Positions 1 through 11,424 of a stretch of DNA of 64,000 nt are shown here, one piece after another. The position numbers and the translations under genes were made by a program. The stretch covers positions 496,001 through 560,000 of the forward strand of contig NZ_JAPVBI010000001.1 in assembly GCF_026967925.1 (NCBI RefSeq), in the 5' to 3' direction. The notes below the pieces were generated by a model. It made no database searches and was not told the DNA's origin. It saw only the letters and a program-made list of their open reading frames with translations. Numbering within the stretch: position 1 is the stretch's first letter; every line of letters begins with the position of its first letter. This DNA comes from Modestobacter sp. VKM Ac-2985. GTDB taxonomy: Bacteria; Actinomycetota; Actinomycetes; Mycobacteriales; Geodermatophilaceae.

Positions 1-1251
1 TTCGGGGCCGTCTTCGTCGGCCTCGGTCTGGGCATCGCCGTGGGCCCCAGCATCGCCCACGACCTGGCCCGGGAGCGGATCTTCGGGCTGGCCATCGTCG
101 GCGCCGGGATCGCCGTGCTGTTCATGTCGTGGATCGCCACCTTGTGGGTGGCGCTGCTGCTGGTCGTGTTGATGGGCTTCTTCGCCGGCATCGCCTACCT
201 GGCCGGCTTCACCCTCCTCGGCACGGAGGTCGACGACGCGATCCGCGGCCGCACGTTCGCGATCGTCCAGTCCCTCGTCCGCGCCTCGTTGATCCTCTCC
301 CTCGCGACGGTGCCGATCGGCGTGGGCGTGATCGGTCAGAACCAGGTCGACGTCGGCGTCCTGACGCTGGCGGTCACCGGGGAGCGGGTCATGCTGTTCG
401 TCGCCGGCCTGCTGGCCGTGGGCGTCGGCGTGGTCGCCTACCGGCAGATGGACGACGGCCGCCCGGTGCCGCTGCTGGCCGACGTGGTGACCGCACTGCG
501 CCGGGACACCACCGCACGCCGCCGGCTGGCCCGCGGCGGGGTGTTCATCGCCTTCGAGGGCGGCGAGGGGGCGGGCAAGTCGACGCAGGTGCGCCGCCTC
601 CAGGAGTGGCTGACGGGGGAGGGGCTGGTCGCCCGGACCACCCGTGAACCGGGTGGGACGGCGCTGGGCGGGAAGGTCCGGGCGCTGCTGCTGGACCCGG
701 CCAGCGCCGGGCTGTCGCCGCGGGCCGAGGCGCTCATGTACGCCGCCGACCGCGCGCAGCACGTGCACGACGTCCTCCGCCCCGCACTGGACGCCGGCGA
801 GGTGGTGATCACCGACCGGTTCGTGGACAGCTCGCTGGCCTACCAGGGCGCCGGCCGCACGATCCCGATGGACGACGTCCGCTCGATCTCCCGCTGGGCC
901 ACCCAGGGGCTGCGGCCCGACCTCACCCTGCTGCTGGACCTGCCACCCGAGGTCGGCCTGGCCCGGGCCCGGGGGCGGGCCGCCGCCGACCGGCTGGAGT
1001 CGGAGTCGCTGGACTTCCACCAGCGGGTGCGCCGGACGTTCCTCGCCCTGGCCGAGGCCGAGCCCGACCGCTACCTGGTGCTCGACGCCCGCCGGTCGCC
1101 GGAGGAGATCGCCGCCGCCATCCGCACCCGGGTGAGCGTGCTGCTCGAGGGCCTGCCGCTGCAGCAGCTCCCGGCCGACGTGCCGGTGCCGCACAGCCGC
1201 CGCGGCAGCGACCACCTGCAGACGGGGCCGACCCCGCAGTTGCACCCCTGA
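1..1251 (+). CDS. tmk: MFS transporter / thymidylate kinase fusion (5' partial)
   Basis: The reading frame is open from the first base, so the gene starts upstream of the window. The first ~165 visible residues are the last hydrophobic helices of a major facilitator transporter. From about residue 180 a complete dTMP kinase follows, with P-loop EGGEGAGKST, the DR-containing substrate motif DRFVDSSLAYQGAGR, and a lid region with RGRAAADRLE. The kinase phosphorylates dTMP to dTDP for DNA synthesis. Nothing transport-specific can be assigned from the visible part. The join has no stop or frameshift, so the product is one polypeptide. A fusion of this type is known from other actinobacteria. holB follows on the same strand, which fits a nucleotide/replication pair. 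The stop codon touches a copy of the dispersed hairpin repeat. Confidence 0.93.
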   Translation, partial: FGAVFVGLGLGIAVGPSIAHDLARERIFGLAIVGAGIAVLFMSWIATLWVALLLVVLMGFFAGIAYLAGFTLLGTEVDDAIRGRTFAIVQSLVRASLILSLATVPIGVGVIGQNQVDVGVLTLAVTGERVMLFVAGLLAVGVGVVAYRQMDDGRPVPLLADVVTALRRDTTARRRLARGGVFIAFEGGEGAGKSTQVRRLQEWLTGEGLVARTTREPGGTALGGKVRALLLDPASAGLSPRAEALMYAADRAQHVHDVLRPALDAGEVVITDRFVDSSLAYQGAGRTIPMDDVRSISRWATQGLRPDLTLLLDLPPEVGLARARGRAAADRLESESLDFHQRVRRTFLALAEAEPDRYLVLDARRSPEEIAAAIRTRVSVLLEGLPLQQLPADVPVPHSRRGSDHLQTGPTPQLHP

Positions 1252-1305
1252 AGGACCCGTCCTCCGCACCACTCGCAGGCTCGGGGTGAGCCTCTGGACG
1301 GGGCC
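1252..1305. repeat. Dispersed stop-abutting hairpin repeat, copy A
   Basis: The element begins directly after the tmk stop codon. The 10-nt arms at 1253-1262 and 1296-1305 pair with one mismatch. An inner hairpin forms from AGGCTC and GAGCCT (1277-1293 area). Its reverse complement matches copy E base for base over most of its length, including the core CCCCGAGCCTGCGAG. It probably acts as a transcription terminator. Confidence 0.75.
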
Positions 1306-1332
1306 GGCACCGGCTGAGGGAGGATGGGCCAC

Positions 1333-2511
1333 GTGACGGTCGGTGGGGTGTGGGCCGATGTGGTGGGGCAGCCGGCCGTGGTGGCCGAGCTGCAGGCCGC
1401 GGTGGCCCAGCCGGCGGCGATGACGCACGCCTGGCTGTTCACCGGGCCGCCCGGCTCCGGTCGATCGGTGGCCGCCCGCGCCTTCGCTGCCGCGCTGCAG
1501 TGCCCGGCCGGCGGCGACGGCACCTGCCACGCCTGCCGCACCGTGCTGGCCGGCAGTCACGCCGACGTGCACCGGGTGGTGCCCGAGGGGCTGTCCATCG
1601 GGGTCGCCGAGGTACGGCAGATCGTCCGGACCGCGGGCCGGGCGCCGTCGCAGGGGCGTTGGCAGATCGTGGTCGTCGAGGACGCCGACCGGATGACCGA
1701 GCAGGCCTCCAACACGGTGCTCAAGATGCTGGAGGAGCCACCGCCGCGGACGGTCTTCCTCCTCTGCGCGCCCTCGCTGCACCCCGACGACGTGCCGGTC
1801 ACCATCCGCTCCCGGTGCCGGGTGGTGGCCCTGCGCGCCCCGCGGATCGAGGCGGTCACCGAGGTGCTGGTCCGCCGGGACGGCATCGACCCGGCGCTGG
1901 CCGCCTGGTCGGCGGCGGCCGCCGGCGGGCACGTCGGCCGGGCCCGGCACCTCGCCCGGGACGAGTCGGCCCGGCTGGCCCGCAAGGCGGTGCTGGACAT
2001 CCCGCTGTCGCTGGTCTCGCTGGCGGCCTGCCTGCACGCCGCCGACGACCTGGTCGGGACGGCCAAGGACGAATCGGACAAGACCGTCGCCGAGGTCGAC
2101 GCGGTCGAGACCGACGCCGTCAAGGCCAGCCTGGGCGTGGGCGCGCGCGGGCCGGGGGTCGCTGCCGCCAGTCGCGGGGCCGGGCAGCTCAAGGAGCTGG
2201 AGACACGGCAGAAGCGGCGGGCCACCCGGATCGGCCGGGACTCCCTGGACCGAGCGCTGGTCGACCTGGCGGCGCTGTACCGGGACGCGCTGGTGATCAG
2301 CTCGACGAGCGGCGCGGCCGGGGAGCTGACGCTGCCGCTCGCCCACCCGGACCGCCGGGCGGACGCCGTCGAGCTGGCCCGCCGGATCGGCGCCGAGGGG
2401 GCGCTGCGCCGGATCGACGCCGTGCTCGCCGCGCGCACCGCGCTGGAGCAGAACGTGAAGCCGCAGATCGCCGTGGAGGCGCTGACGGTCGCCCTGCGGC
2501 TCCCGGCCTGA
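1333..2511 (+). CDS. holB: DNA polymerase III subunit delta'
   Basis: This is a clamp-loader AAA+ subunit that helps load the sliding clamp. It starts with a VWADVVGQPAVV segment, followed by a P-loop (GPPGSGRS), a cysteine cluster of zinc-module type (CPAGGDGTCHAC) and the sensor-like segment DADRMTEQASNTVLKMLEEPP. Full length is 392 aa. I chose GTG 1333 because a GGGAGGA ribosome site lies 8 nt upstream. ATG 1324, three codons earlier, overlaps that site. Residues ~255-300 form a charged insertion poor in motifs. The gene follows tmk on the same strand, a common arrangement. The P-loop has R for the usual K before the final S, as is common in non-hydrolysing delta' subunits. Confidence 0.93.
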   Translation: MTVGGVWADVVGQPAVVAELQAAVAQPAAMTHAWLFTGPPGSGRSVAARAFAAALQCPAGGDGTCHACRTVLAGSHADVHRVVPEGLSIGVAEVRQIVRTAGRAPSQGRWQIVVVEDADRMTEQASNTVLKMLEEPPPRTVFLLCAPSLHPDDVPVTIRSRCRVVALRAPRIEAVTEVLVRRDGIDPALAAWSAAAAGGHVGRARHLARDESARLARKAVLDIPLSLVSLAACLHAADDLVGTAKDESDKTVAEVDAVETDAVKASLGVGARGPGVAAASRGAGQLKELETRQKRRATRIGRDSLDRALVDLAALYRDALVISSTSGAAGELTLPLAHPDRRADAVELARRIGAEGALRRIDAVLAARTALEQNVKPQIAVEALTVALRLPA

Positions 2512-2561
2512 GCCGCGCCGCCACACCGCAGGGGCGTCGCAGGACGGGCGCAGCGGTGCCG

Positions 2562-2567
2562 TAAGCT
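2562..2567 (+). promoter_or_regulatory. -10 hexamer of tRNA-Thr(CGT)
   Basis: TAAGCT lies 14 nt before the mature tRNA 5' end and fits the actinobacterial TANNNT consensus. No convincing -35 element is visible. Confidence 0.55.
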
Positions 2568-2581
2568 CACTCGCGCAGTCC

Positions 2582-2654
2582 GCCGCCTTAGCTCAGTCGG
2601 TAGAGCATCTCACTCGTAATGAGAAGGTCGTCGGTTCGATTCCGACAGGCGGCT
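2582..2654 (+). tRNA. tRNA-Thr (anticodon CGT)
   Basis: The full cloverleaf folds: acceptor GCCGCCT/AGGCGGC, anticodon stem TCTCA/TGAGA with loop CTCGTAA (anticodon CGT, reads ACG), T arm GTCGG-TTCGATT-CCGAC, discriminator T. The 3' CCA is not encoded. Confidence 0.97.
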
Positions 2655-2744
2655 CTCCCTCCTCCGTCTCCCCGCCTCGATCGGCGCACGTCTCGTGCGC
2701 TGCTGCGGGACACCACCGCTGCCCGCCCTCCGGCGGATGTGGAA

Positions 2745-2774
2745 CGGCGGCGCACCCGGGTGGGTGCGCCGCCG
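2745..2774. terminator. Bidirectional hairpin between tRNA-Thr and ppa
   Basis: A perfect 13-bp stem (arms 2745-2757 and 2762-2774) with a 4-nt loop lies between two converging transcripts. No U-tract follows, as is usual in high-GC actinobacteria. Confidence 0.8.
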
Positions 2775-2811
2775 TCTGGTCGGTGCGTGTTCGGCGAGGT
2801 CCGCCGGTGGG

Positions 2812-3306
2812 TCAGTGGTGCCGGGGGTTGTCGATGGCGCGCTGCCGGGAGGCCTCGATCTCGGCCTCGGCCTCGGCGCGCCCGACCCACTCGGCGCCCT
2901 CGACCGACTTGCCCGGCTCGAGGTCCTTGTAGGTCTCGAAGAAGTGCTGGATCTCCAGCCGGTCGAACTCCGAGACGTCGTTGATGTCTTGCAGGTGGGC
3001 CATCCGGGGGTCGGTCGCCGGGACGGTGAGGACCTTGTCGTCCCCACCCGCCTCGTCGGTCATCCGGAACATGCCGATCGCCCGGCAGGTGATGAGGCAC
3101 CCGGGGAACGTCGGCTCCTCGAGCAGGACCAGGGCATCGAGCGGGTCACCGTCCATTCCGAGCGTCTCCTCGATGTACCCGTAGTCGGCGGGGTACCGGG
3201 TCGAGGTGAACAGCATCCGGTCCAGGCGGATGCGTCCGGTGGCGTGGTCCAGCTCGTACTTGTTCCGCTGGCCCTTGGGGATCTCTACCGTCACGTCGAA
3301 CTGCAC
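2812..3306 (-). CDS. ppa: Inorganic pyrophosphatase (family I)
   Basis: This cytosolic enzyme hydrolyses pyrophosphate to phosphate and drives biosynthetic reactions forward. The 164-aa length and the signature [10 protein letters not shown] (metal-binding aspartates) are typical of the soluble family. The N-terminus [20 protein letters not shown] is canonical. The gene is divergent from dacB, and the two starts are 54 bp apart. CACACT lies 6 nt before the GTG start, so a leaderless transcript is possible. Pairing of ppa with dacB is conserved in M. tuberculosis. Confidence 0.97.
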   Translation of the reverse strand: MQFDVTVEIPKGQRNKYELDHATGRIRLDRMLFTSTRYPADYGYIEETLGMDGDPLDALVLLEEPTFPGCLITCRAIGMFRMTDEAGGDDKVLTVPATDPRMAHLQDINDVSEFDRLEIQHFFETYKDLEPGKSVEGAEWVGRAEAEAEIEASRQRAIDNPRHH

Positions 3307-3360
3307 GCCGATAGTGTGGCGTACGACCGTCCGTCCCGTCGGCGGAGGTCACTCCAGGGG

Positions 3361-5703
3361 GTGGGGGAGATCTCGTCGAGTCCGGGCGCAGGGCAGCCGG
3401 GAGTGCCTGAGGGCAACCCGGAGGTGCCGCCCTCGGCGGCTGACGGCGGCACCGGGACGACGCCCGATCCGTCGGCCCTCCCCGACGCAGCGACCGTGGA
3501 GAGCACCCCGGCCGACGCTGCTGGTGCGGCTGCGGGACGCACGGCACCGGTCGAGCAGTCGGTCGAGCCCTCGGCGCCGGAGGGTGCCACCGAGGCGCCG
3601 CTCCCGGAGGCGTCCGGTGACGCCGCCGAGGCCCGCCGGGCCGCCGCGGAGCAGGCAGCCGCCGACCTGGCCGCGGTGAAGCGGTGGGCGGCCGAGCGGG
3701 CTGCCGCCGAGCGTGCAGCAGCCGAGGAGGCCGAGCGTGCTGCGGCCGCCCAGGCCGAGCTCGACGAGGCCGACGTCGAGCGCGCCCGGGCCGAGCAGGC
3801 TGCCGCCGACCTCGCCGCGGTCCGGGAGTGGGCGGCCCAGCAGGCCGCCGCGGAGCGGGCCGCCGAGGAACAGGCGGCCGCCGAGCGGGCCGCGGCGGAC
3901 CAGGCGGAGGCGGCGCGCGTCGAGGCCGAGCGAGCGGCGGTCGCGCGGGCGGAGGCCGACCGCGTGGCGGCCGAGCAGGTCGAGGCGGACCGGCTGGCGG
4001 CCGAACGAGCGGCCGCGGACGCGGCCGACGGGCAGCGGGCCGCCGCGGCGGCGGCGATGGCCGCCGAGCGCGCAACCATCGAGCAGGAGACGGCCGAGCG
4101 CGCCGCCACTGCGCGCGCCGCCGCTGAACGCGCCGCGGCCGAGGATGCCGAAGCCGAGCGCAGAGCGGTGGCCGAACGGACTGCGGCAGCCGAGCGCGCC
4201 GACCGGGCACGGGCGCAGGCCGAGCGGGTGGCGAGTCGCCAGGCGGTCGCAGAACACGCTGCCCCTGCCGCGGCTGGTGCGACCGCGGCCACCTCCGGCT
4301 CGCGGCGGGCGGGCTCCGGCGCCGGTGGCGGCGGCCGGCGGACGAAGGTCCTGGTCGCCGCCGTCCTCGCCCTCGTCCTGGTCGCAGCCGGGGTGGCGCT
4401 GGCCCTGGACCTGACCGGCGGCGACTCCGCCGTGGCCGTGGACGCCGAGCAGGTGCCCGACGCCGTCCTGCCCGACCTCACCGAGCCCGGCCCGGTGCTC
4501 ACCCCGCTCTCCGCGGAGGCGCCGGTGCCCGACCCGGCGGCGCTCACGGCCGTGCTGACCCCGCTCCTCGCCTCCCCGGCGTTCGGCAGCGGCCTGTCCG
4601 CGCAGGTCGTCGACGTGGCCACCGGGCAGGTCCTCTTCGACCAGGACGCGGCCGACCCCGGTACGCCGGCCTCCACCGCGAAGCTGCTCACCGCCCTCGC
4701 CGCACTCACCACCCTGGAGCCCGCCGACACCCTGACCACGGCCGTGGTGGCCGGCAGCGCCCCGGGAGAGGTCGTCCTGGTGGGTGGGGGCGACCCGACC
4801 CTGTCGACGACCGCACCGTCGGTCGACTACCCGGGCGCGGCCACCGTCGCCGACCTGGCCGCCCAGGTCCAGCAGGCGCTCGCTGGTCAGCCGGTGACCA
4901 GCGTCGTCGTCGACAACTCGCTGTTCAGCGGCCCGCTCACCGCCCAGGGCTGGGGTGCCGACGACGCACCCTCGACCTACGCCGCCCCGGTGACCGCCAC
5001 CGCCGTCGACGGCGCCCGGCAGGTCCCCGGCCGCACCCCCCGCAGCGGGTCGCCGGGCACCGACGCCGGTGCGGCCCTGGCCGCGGCGCTGGGCGCCCCG
5101 GAGGCGGCCGTCAGCCTCGGTGCCGCACCGGCCGGCGCACGCTCGCTGGGCAGCGTCGAGTCCGCGCCCGTCGCCCGGCTGGTCGAGCAGTCGCTCACCG
5201 CGTCGGACAACCTGCTGGCCGAGTCGCTGGCCCGGCACGTGGCCATCGCCCGGGGGCTGCCGGCCACCTTCGAGGGGGCCGCACAGGCGATCGGTGCAGC
5301 GCTGGCCGACGCCGGGCTGGACACCACCGGGCTGACCCTGTCGGACGCCAGCGGCCTGTCCCGCGACGACCGGGTGCCCGCCCGGCTCCTGGTCGACGTC
5401 GTCCAGGTCGCCGCCGACGGCAGCGTCCCCGACGCCGACGTGCTGCTCTCCGGCCTCCCGGTCGCCGGGTACGACGGCACCCTGGTCGACCGGGCCGCCG
5501 ACGGCCCGGGCAGCCCGGGGGCGGTGCGGGCCAAGACCGGCACGCTGCTGGGCGTCAACGACCTGGCGGGCACGGTGCAGACCGCCGACGGCCGGCTGCT
5601 GGCCTTCGCCGTCCTGGCCGACGGCGCCACCGGGAGCCTGGAGGCGACCGAGACCGCGCTGGACGTCGTGGCGGCCGCGCTGGCCGGCTGCGGCTGCCGC
5701 TGA
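3361..5703 (+). CDS. dacB: D-alanyl-D-alanine carboxypeptidase/endopeptidase with cytoplasmic coiled-coil region
   Basis: This is a peptidase family S13 penicillin-binding protein acting on peptidoglycan outside the membrane. The catalytic SxxK is S438-T-A-K441, the SxN is S615-D-N, and KTG begins at K725. Residues 1-80 are Pro/acidic rich. Residues ~84-297 are an Ala/Glu/Arg-rich heptad-like region, predicted as a long coiled coil. A single transmembrane helix lies at ~328-350. The open frame extends upstream to 2695, but that part overlaps ppa on the other strand and is not coding. I chose GTG 3361, with GGAGG 12 nt upstream. dacB followed by DUF2342, tilS and hpt is conserved synteny. Confidence 0.9.
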   Translation: MGEISSSPGAGQPGVPEGNPEVPPSAADGGTGTTPDPSALPDAATVESTPADAAGAAAGRTAPVEQSVEPSAPEGATEAPLPEASGDAAEARRAAAEQAAADLAAVKRWAAERAAAERAAAEEAERAAAAQAELDEADVERARAEQAAADLAAVREWAAQQAAAERAAEEQAAAERAAADQAEAARVEAERAAVARAEADRVAAEQVEADRLAAERAAADAADGQRAAAAAAMAAERATIEQETAERAATARAAAERAAAEDAEAERRAVAERTAAAERADRARAQAERVASRQAVAEHAAPAAAGATAATSGSRRAGSGAGGGGRRTKVLVAAVLALVLVAAGVALALDLTGGDSAVAVDAEQVPDAVLPDLTEPGPVLTPLSAEAPVPDPAALTAVLTPLLASPAFGSGLSAQVVDVATGQVLFDQDAADPGTPASTAKLLTALAALTTLEPADTLTTAVVAGSAPGEVVLVGGGDPTLSTTAPSVDYPGAATVADLAAQVQQALAGQPVTSVVVDNSLFSGPLTAQGWGADDAPSTYAAPVTATAVDGARQVPGRTPRSGSPGTDAGAALAAALGAPEAAVSLGAAPAGARSLGSVESAPVARLVEQSLTASDNLLAESLARHVAIARGLPATFEGAAQAIGAALADAGLDTTGLTLSDASGLSRDDRVPARLLVDVVQVAADGSVPDADVLLSGLPVAGYDGTLVDRAADGPGSPGAVRAKTGTLLGVNDLAGTVQTADGRLLAFAVLADGATGSLEATETALDVVAAALAGCGCR

Positions 5704-5731
5704 CGGCAGCCGGCTGGAGGGTGCCGCCGGG

Positions 5732-5737
5732 TACGGT
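5732..5737 (+). promoter_or_regulatory. -10 hexamer, leaderless start of DUF2342 gene
   Basis: TACGGT ends 6 nt before ATG 5744, so transcription would begin at the start codon. No Shine-Dalgarno sequence is present in that gap. Confidence 0.6.
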
Positions 5738-5743
5738 GAGGCG

Positions 5744-6838
5744 ATGAGCCGCTCCTCGTCCCTGGTCGACTGGGACCTCGCCGGCCGCACCGCCCGTCGC
5801 CTGGTCGGGGCCGGCCCGGAGACCACCCGCGAGGAGGCGGCGGCCGTCGTCGCGGAGCTGCACAGCGCGGCCGCGACCGCCGTCGCGCACGTCGAGGAGC
5901 TGACCGGTCTGCGCCCCGTCCCCGGCGGCCCGGTGCCCACCGTGGCGGTCGTCGACCGGCCGGGCTGGATCGACTCGAACACCACGGGCATGGCGGCCCT
6001 GCTGGACCCGCTGGCCGACGGGCTGCAGGCGGCGTCGGGCTCGACGCCGGGGCCGCTGGCCACCGCGATCGGTTCCCGGGCGACCGGGGTGCAGGCCGGC
6101 GGGGTGCTGGCCTTCCTCTGCACCCGCGTGCTGGGCCAGTACGAGGTCTTCGGCAGCGGCGGCCGCCTGCTGCTGGTGGCGCCCAACATCGTCGAGGCCG
6201 AGCGCCGGCTCGGCGTCGACCCCACGGACTTCCGGCTGTGGGTCTGCCTGCACGAGGTCACCCACCAGCTGCAGTTCACCGCCGTGCCGTGGCTCCGCGG
6301 CCACCTGGAGGCGCAGATCGCGTCCTTCGCCGAGGCCACCGACCTGACCCCGGACGTGCTGCGCGAGCGGCTCACCGACGTGCTGCGCAGCCTCACCGAC
6401 GTCGTCCGCGGCCCCGGTGCCGACGACGACGCCCCGCAGGGGCTGATGGCGCTCATCCGGGACCCCGAACAGCGCGCCGTGCTGGACCGGGTCACCGCGG
6501 TCATGAGCCTGCTCGAGGGGCATGCCGAGTACGTGATGGACGGCGTCGGCCCCGACGTCGTCCCGTCCGTGCGCACCCTGCGCAAGCGCTTCGCCCAGCG
6601 CCGCAAGGGCCGCGGTCCGATCGACCGGGTGCTCCGCCGCCTGCTCGGCCTGGAGCAGAAGATGCAGCAGTACGCCGATGGCCGGGTGTTCGTGGCCGGG
6701 GTCGTCGAGCTGGTCGGCATGGACGGGTTCAACCAGGTCTGGGCCGGGCCGGAGAACCTGCCGCTGAAGGAGGAGCTGACCGAGCCCGCCCGCTGGGTGG
6801 CGCGGGTGCTGGAGACCCGGCCGGCCTTCCCGGCCTGA
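5744..6838 (+). CDS. DUF2342 zinc-metalloprotease-like protein
   Basis: The 364-aa protein belongs to the actinobacterial DUF2342 family, often labelled 'coenzyme F420 biosynthesis-associated' without biochemical proof. A zincin-type motif H170-E-V-T-H174 is present, followed by a conserved Glu-rich helix ([13 protein letters not shown]). No signal peptide is seen, so it is likely cytosolic. It lies between dacB and tilS as in mycobacteria. Substrate and role are unknown. The short upstream gap and the -10 element argue for its own leaderless promoter, not read-through from dacB. Confidence 0.85.
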   Translation: MSRSSSLVDWDLAGRTARRLVGAGPETTREEAAAVVAELHSAAATAVAHVEELTGLRPVPGGPVPTVAVVDRPGWIDSNTTGMAALLDPLADGLQAASGSTPGPLATAIGSRATGVQAGGVLAFLCTRVLGQYEVFGSGGRLLLVAPNIVEAERRLGVDPTDFRLWVCLHEVTHQLQFTAVPWLRGHLEAQIASFAEATDLTPDVLRERLTDVLRSLTDVVRGPGADDDAPQGLMALIRDPEQRAVLDRVTAVMSLLEGHAEYVMDGVGPDVVPSVRTLRKRFAQRRKGRGPIDRVLRRLLGLEQKMQQYADGRVFVAGVVELVGMDGFNQVWAGPENLPLKEELTEPARWVARVLETRPAFPA

Positions 6839-6862
6839 GCCGGCACGCCCCGACACCCGCAG

Positions 6863-7897
6863 ATGGTCGGACCCGACCCCGCCGTCGCGGCGCTGCGCAG
6901 CGCGGTGCGCCCGGGGCTGGAGGCGGGCACGGGCCCGGTGCTCGCTGGGTGCAGCGGGGGAGCGGACTCCGTGGCGCTGGCCGCCGCGCTGGCCTTCGAG
7001 GCGCCCCGCGCCGGCCGCCCGGCCGGCGCGGTCACCGTGGACCACGGGCTGCAGTCGGGATCGGCCGAGCAGGCGGCGCGCACGGCCGAGCTGCTGCGCG
7101 GGCTCGGGCTCGCCCCGGTGCTGGTGCTCCGGGTCGACGTCGGCGCCGAGGGCGGGCCGGAGGGTGCGGCCCGGACGGCCCGCGCGGCGGCGCTGGCCGG
7201 GGTGGCGGACGAGCACGGGGCGGCGATCGCGCTGGGCCACACCCTGGACGACCAGGCCGAGACGGTCCTGCTCGGGCTGGCCCGCGGCTCCGGGCCACGT
7301 TCGGTCGCCGGCATGGTCGAGCACCGCCCGCCGTTCTGGCGCCCGCTGCTGGACGTCCGGCGGGCGACCACCCGGGCCGCCTGCGCGGCGCAGCAGCTGC
7401 CGGTGTGGGACGACCCGTGGAACAGCGACCCTGCCTACACCCGCGTCCGGCTGCGCACCGAGGTGCTGCCGCTGCTGGAGGAGGTCCTCGGCGGGGGCGT
7501 CGCGGCGGCTCTCGGCCGGACCGCGGCGATGGTGCGGGAGGACCTGGACGTCCTGGACGCGCTGGCCGACGCCGAGCTGGCGGGGCTGGCCAGCCCGGAC
7601 GGCGACCTGCCCGCCGCCCCGCTGGCCGAGCTGCCTCCGGCCCTGCGACGCCGGGTGCTGCGCGGCTGGCTCCGCCGGGCCGCGGTGCCCGACCTGCAGG
7701 GCGTGCACCTGTCCGCGGTCGACGCGCTCCTCACCCGGTGGAGGGGTCAGGGGCGGGTGGACCTCCCCGGTGGTGCGGGAGTGCTCCGTGCGTCTGGCAG
7801 GCTGACCGTGCAGCCCGGCGGTCTCCCCGGTCGCGGGACCGGTCCGCGCCCGGCTGCACCAGATGTCGTCCCCCCAGAGGAGCCCAGACCGTCGTGA
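6863..7897 (+). CDS. tilS: tRNA(Ile)-lysidine synthetase
   Basis: This PP-loop ATPase modifies C34 of tRNA-Ile(CAU) to lysidine, which switches its identity to isoleucine. The SGGADS motif lies at residues 31-36, and the family segment [21 protein letters not shown] follows near residue 125. At 344 aa it is of usual actinobacterial length. It starts 24 nt after the DUF2342 stop and overlaps hpt by 4 bp, so tilS and hpt are translationally coupled. Confidence 0.95.
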   Translation: MVGPDPAVAALRSAVRPGLEAGTGPVLAGCSGGADSVALAAALAFEAPRAGRPAGAVTVDHGLQSGSAEQAARTAELLRGLGLAPVLVLRVDVGAEGGPEGAARTARAAALAGVADEHGAAIALGHTLDDQAETVLLGLARGSGPRSVAGMVEHRPPFWRPLLDVRRATTRAACAAQQLPVWDDPWNSDPAYTRVRLRTEVLPLLEEVLGGGVAAALGRTAAMVREDLDVLDALADAELAGLASPDGDLPAAPLAELPPALRRRVLRGWLRRAAVPDLQGVHLSAVDALLTRWRGQGRVDLPGGAGVLRASGRLTVQPGGLPGRGTGPRPAAPDVVPPEEPRPS

Positions 7898-8484
7898 GCG
7901 AGCCCGCCATCCCCGCAGCCGGCCCGTTGGGCCCGGACCACGGCTACGGCCCGGACATCGACCACGTGCTGCTGTCCGAGGAGCAGATCCAGGGCAAGAT
8001 CGCGGAGCTGGCCGCGCAGATCGCCCAGGACTACGCCGGCCGCGAGGTGCTGCTGGTCGGCGTCCTCAAGGGCGCGGTGCTGTTCATGTCCGACTTCGCC
8101 CGGGCGCTGCAGCTGCCCACCCAGATGGAGTTCATGGCGGTCTCCTCCTACGGCAGCGCCACCAGCTCCTCCGGCGTGGTGCGGATCCTGAAGGACCTGG
8201 ACCGCGACATCGCCGACAAGCACGTGCTGGTGCTCGAGGACATCATCGACTCCGGGCTCACGCTGTCCTGGCTGCTGAAGAACCTGGGCAGCCGGCGGCC
8301 GGCGTCCCTGGAGGTGTGCACGCTGCTGCGCAAGCCGGACGCGGTGAAGGTCGACGTCCCGGTGCGCTACATCGGCTTCGACATCCCGAACGAGTTCGTC
8401 GTCGGCTACGGGCTGGACTACGCCGAGCGGTACCGCGACCTGCCCTACATCGCCACGCTGAAGCCCGAGGTCTACTCCAGCTGA
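7894..8484 (+). CDS. hpt: Hypoxanthine phosphoribosyltransferase
   Basis: This purine salvage enzyme converts hypoxanthine or guanine plus PRPP to IMP or GMP. The PRPP-binding motif [11 protein letters not shown] and the flexible-loop segment [11 protein letters not shown] are clear. The GTG start overlaps the tilS stop (GTGA), which fixes the start. The product is 196 aa. The frame stays open far upstream, but that region is a shadow of DUF2342 and tilS. Confidence 0.96.
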   Translation: MSEPAIPAAGPLGPDHGYGPDIDHVLLSEEQIQGKIAELAAQIAQDYAGREVLLVGVLKGAVLFMSDFARALQLPTQMEFMAVSSYGSATSSSGVVRILKDLDRDIADKHVLVLEDIIDSGLTLSWLLKNLGSRRPASLEVCTLLRKPDAVKVDVPVRYIGFDIPNEFVVGYGLDYAERYRDLPYIATLKPEVYSS

Positions 8485-8679
8485 CGGCGGGCCCTGGAGA
8501 GGGCCGCACCCAGCTCCCCGTCAGCGCGCGACCAGCGAGGACACAGGTCCTGCGGTGTACCTTCGTCTCACCGACGTCGCCCCGCGGCGGGGCGTCCCCC
8601 AGGGTCGCGGGCGGCGTCCAGCGACGATCAGGAGGGTCGACGGGCAAGCCGGGTCCACCCCGGCGCCCGGACACGGTGT

Positions 8680-10676
<1,997 letters not shown>

Positions 10677-10680
<4 letters not shown>

Positions 10681-11417
10681 GCGACGCGGTCGGGGGCGTG
10701 GCCCTCGGCGGCGTGGCACCGGACGGAACCGCAGCCGGTCGCGCGGTGCCCGCTGGGGACGACGGGCACGGCACCGCCGAGCGCGCACCGGTGGACGGCG
10801 TCGGCCTGGACCCCCGGACCGGCGACCCGGTGGCCGACCTGCCCGACGGGCAGGTCGACACCGCCCGGATCGAGGCCGCCGTCCGGGAGATCCTGATCGC
10901 GATCGGGGAGGACCCGGACCGGTCCGGTCTGGTGGACACCCCGGCACGGGTCGCGCGGGCCTACGGGGAGACGTTCGCAGGCCTGGCCCAGGACCCCTAC
11001 GACGTCCTGGCGACGACGTTCGACGAGGAGCACGACGAGCTCGTGCTGGTCAAGGACATCCCGATGTACTCGACCTGCGAGCACCACCTGGTGCCCTTCC
11101 ACGGCCGGGCGCACGTCGGCTACATCCCCGGCACCGACGGGCGGGTCACCGGGCTGTCGAAGCTCGCCCGGCTGGTCGAGGTGTACGCGCGGCGGCCGCA
11201 GGTGCAGGAACGGATGACCCGGCAGATCGCCGACTCGCTGTTCGAGGTGCTCAAGCCCCAGGGCGTGATCGTGGTCGTGGAGGCCGAGCACCTCTGCATG
11301 GCGATGCGCGGCATCCGCAAGCCCGGCTCGTCCACGATCACCTCGGCGGTGCGCGGCATCTTCCGGGAGAACCCGGCGACCCGCAGCGAGGCGATGAGCC
11401 TCATCCTGCAGCGGTGA
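10677..11417 (+). CDS. folE: GTP cyclohydrolase I
   Basis: This enzyme catalyses the first step of folate (tetrahydrobiopterin-type) synthesis, GTP to 7,8-dihydroneopterin triphosphate. Zinc ligands are visible in the STCEHH segment and in the later EHLCMAMRG. The enzyme core begins near residue 60 ([25 protein letters not shown]). The first ~58 residues are a Gly/Ala/Asp-rich extension without family similarity, so an internal start is possible. The GTG at 10677 overlaps the ftsH stop and gives coupled translation. It is first of a folE-folP-folB-folK operon. Confidence 0.95.
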
Positions 11418-11424
11418 CGGCGGA

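Noticed and set aside
2695-3360. A longer N-terminus for DacB
   Set aside because: It would overlap ppa entirely on the other strand, and the sequence has no similarity to carboxypeptidases. GTG 3361 is sufficient.
3349-7371. A 1340-codon open frame on the minus strand
   Set aside because: It lies opposite dacB, DUF2342 and tilS, has no family motif and is very Arg/Ser/Gly rich. Such frames are normal shadows in a ~74% GC genome.
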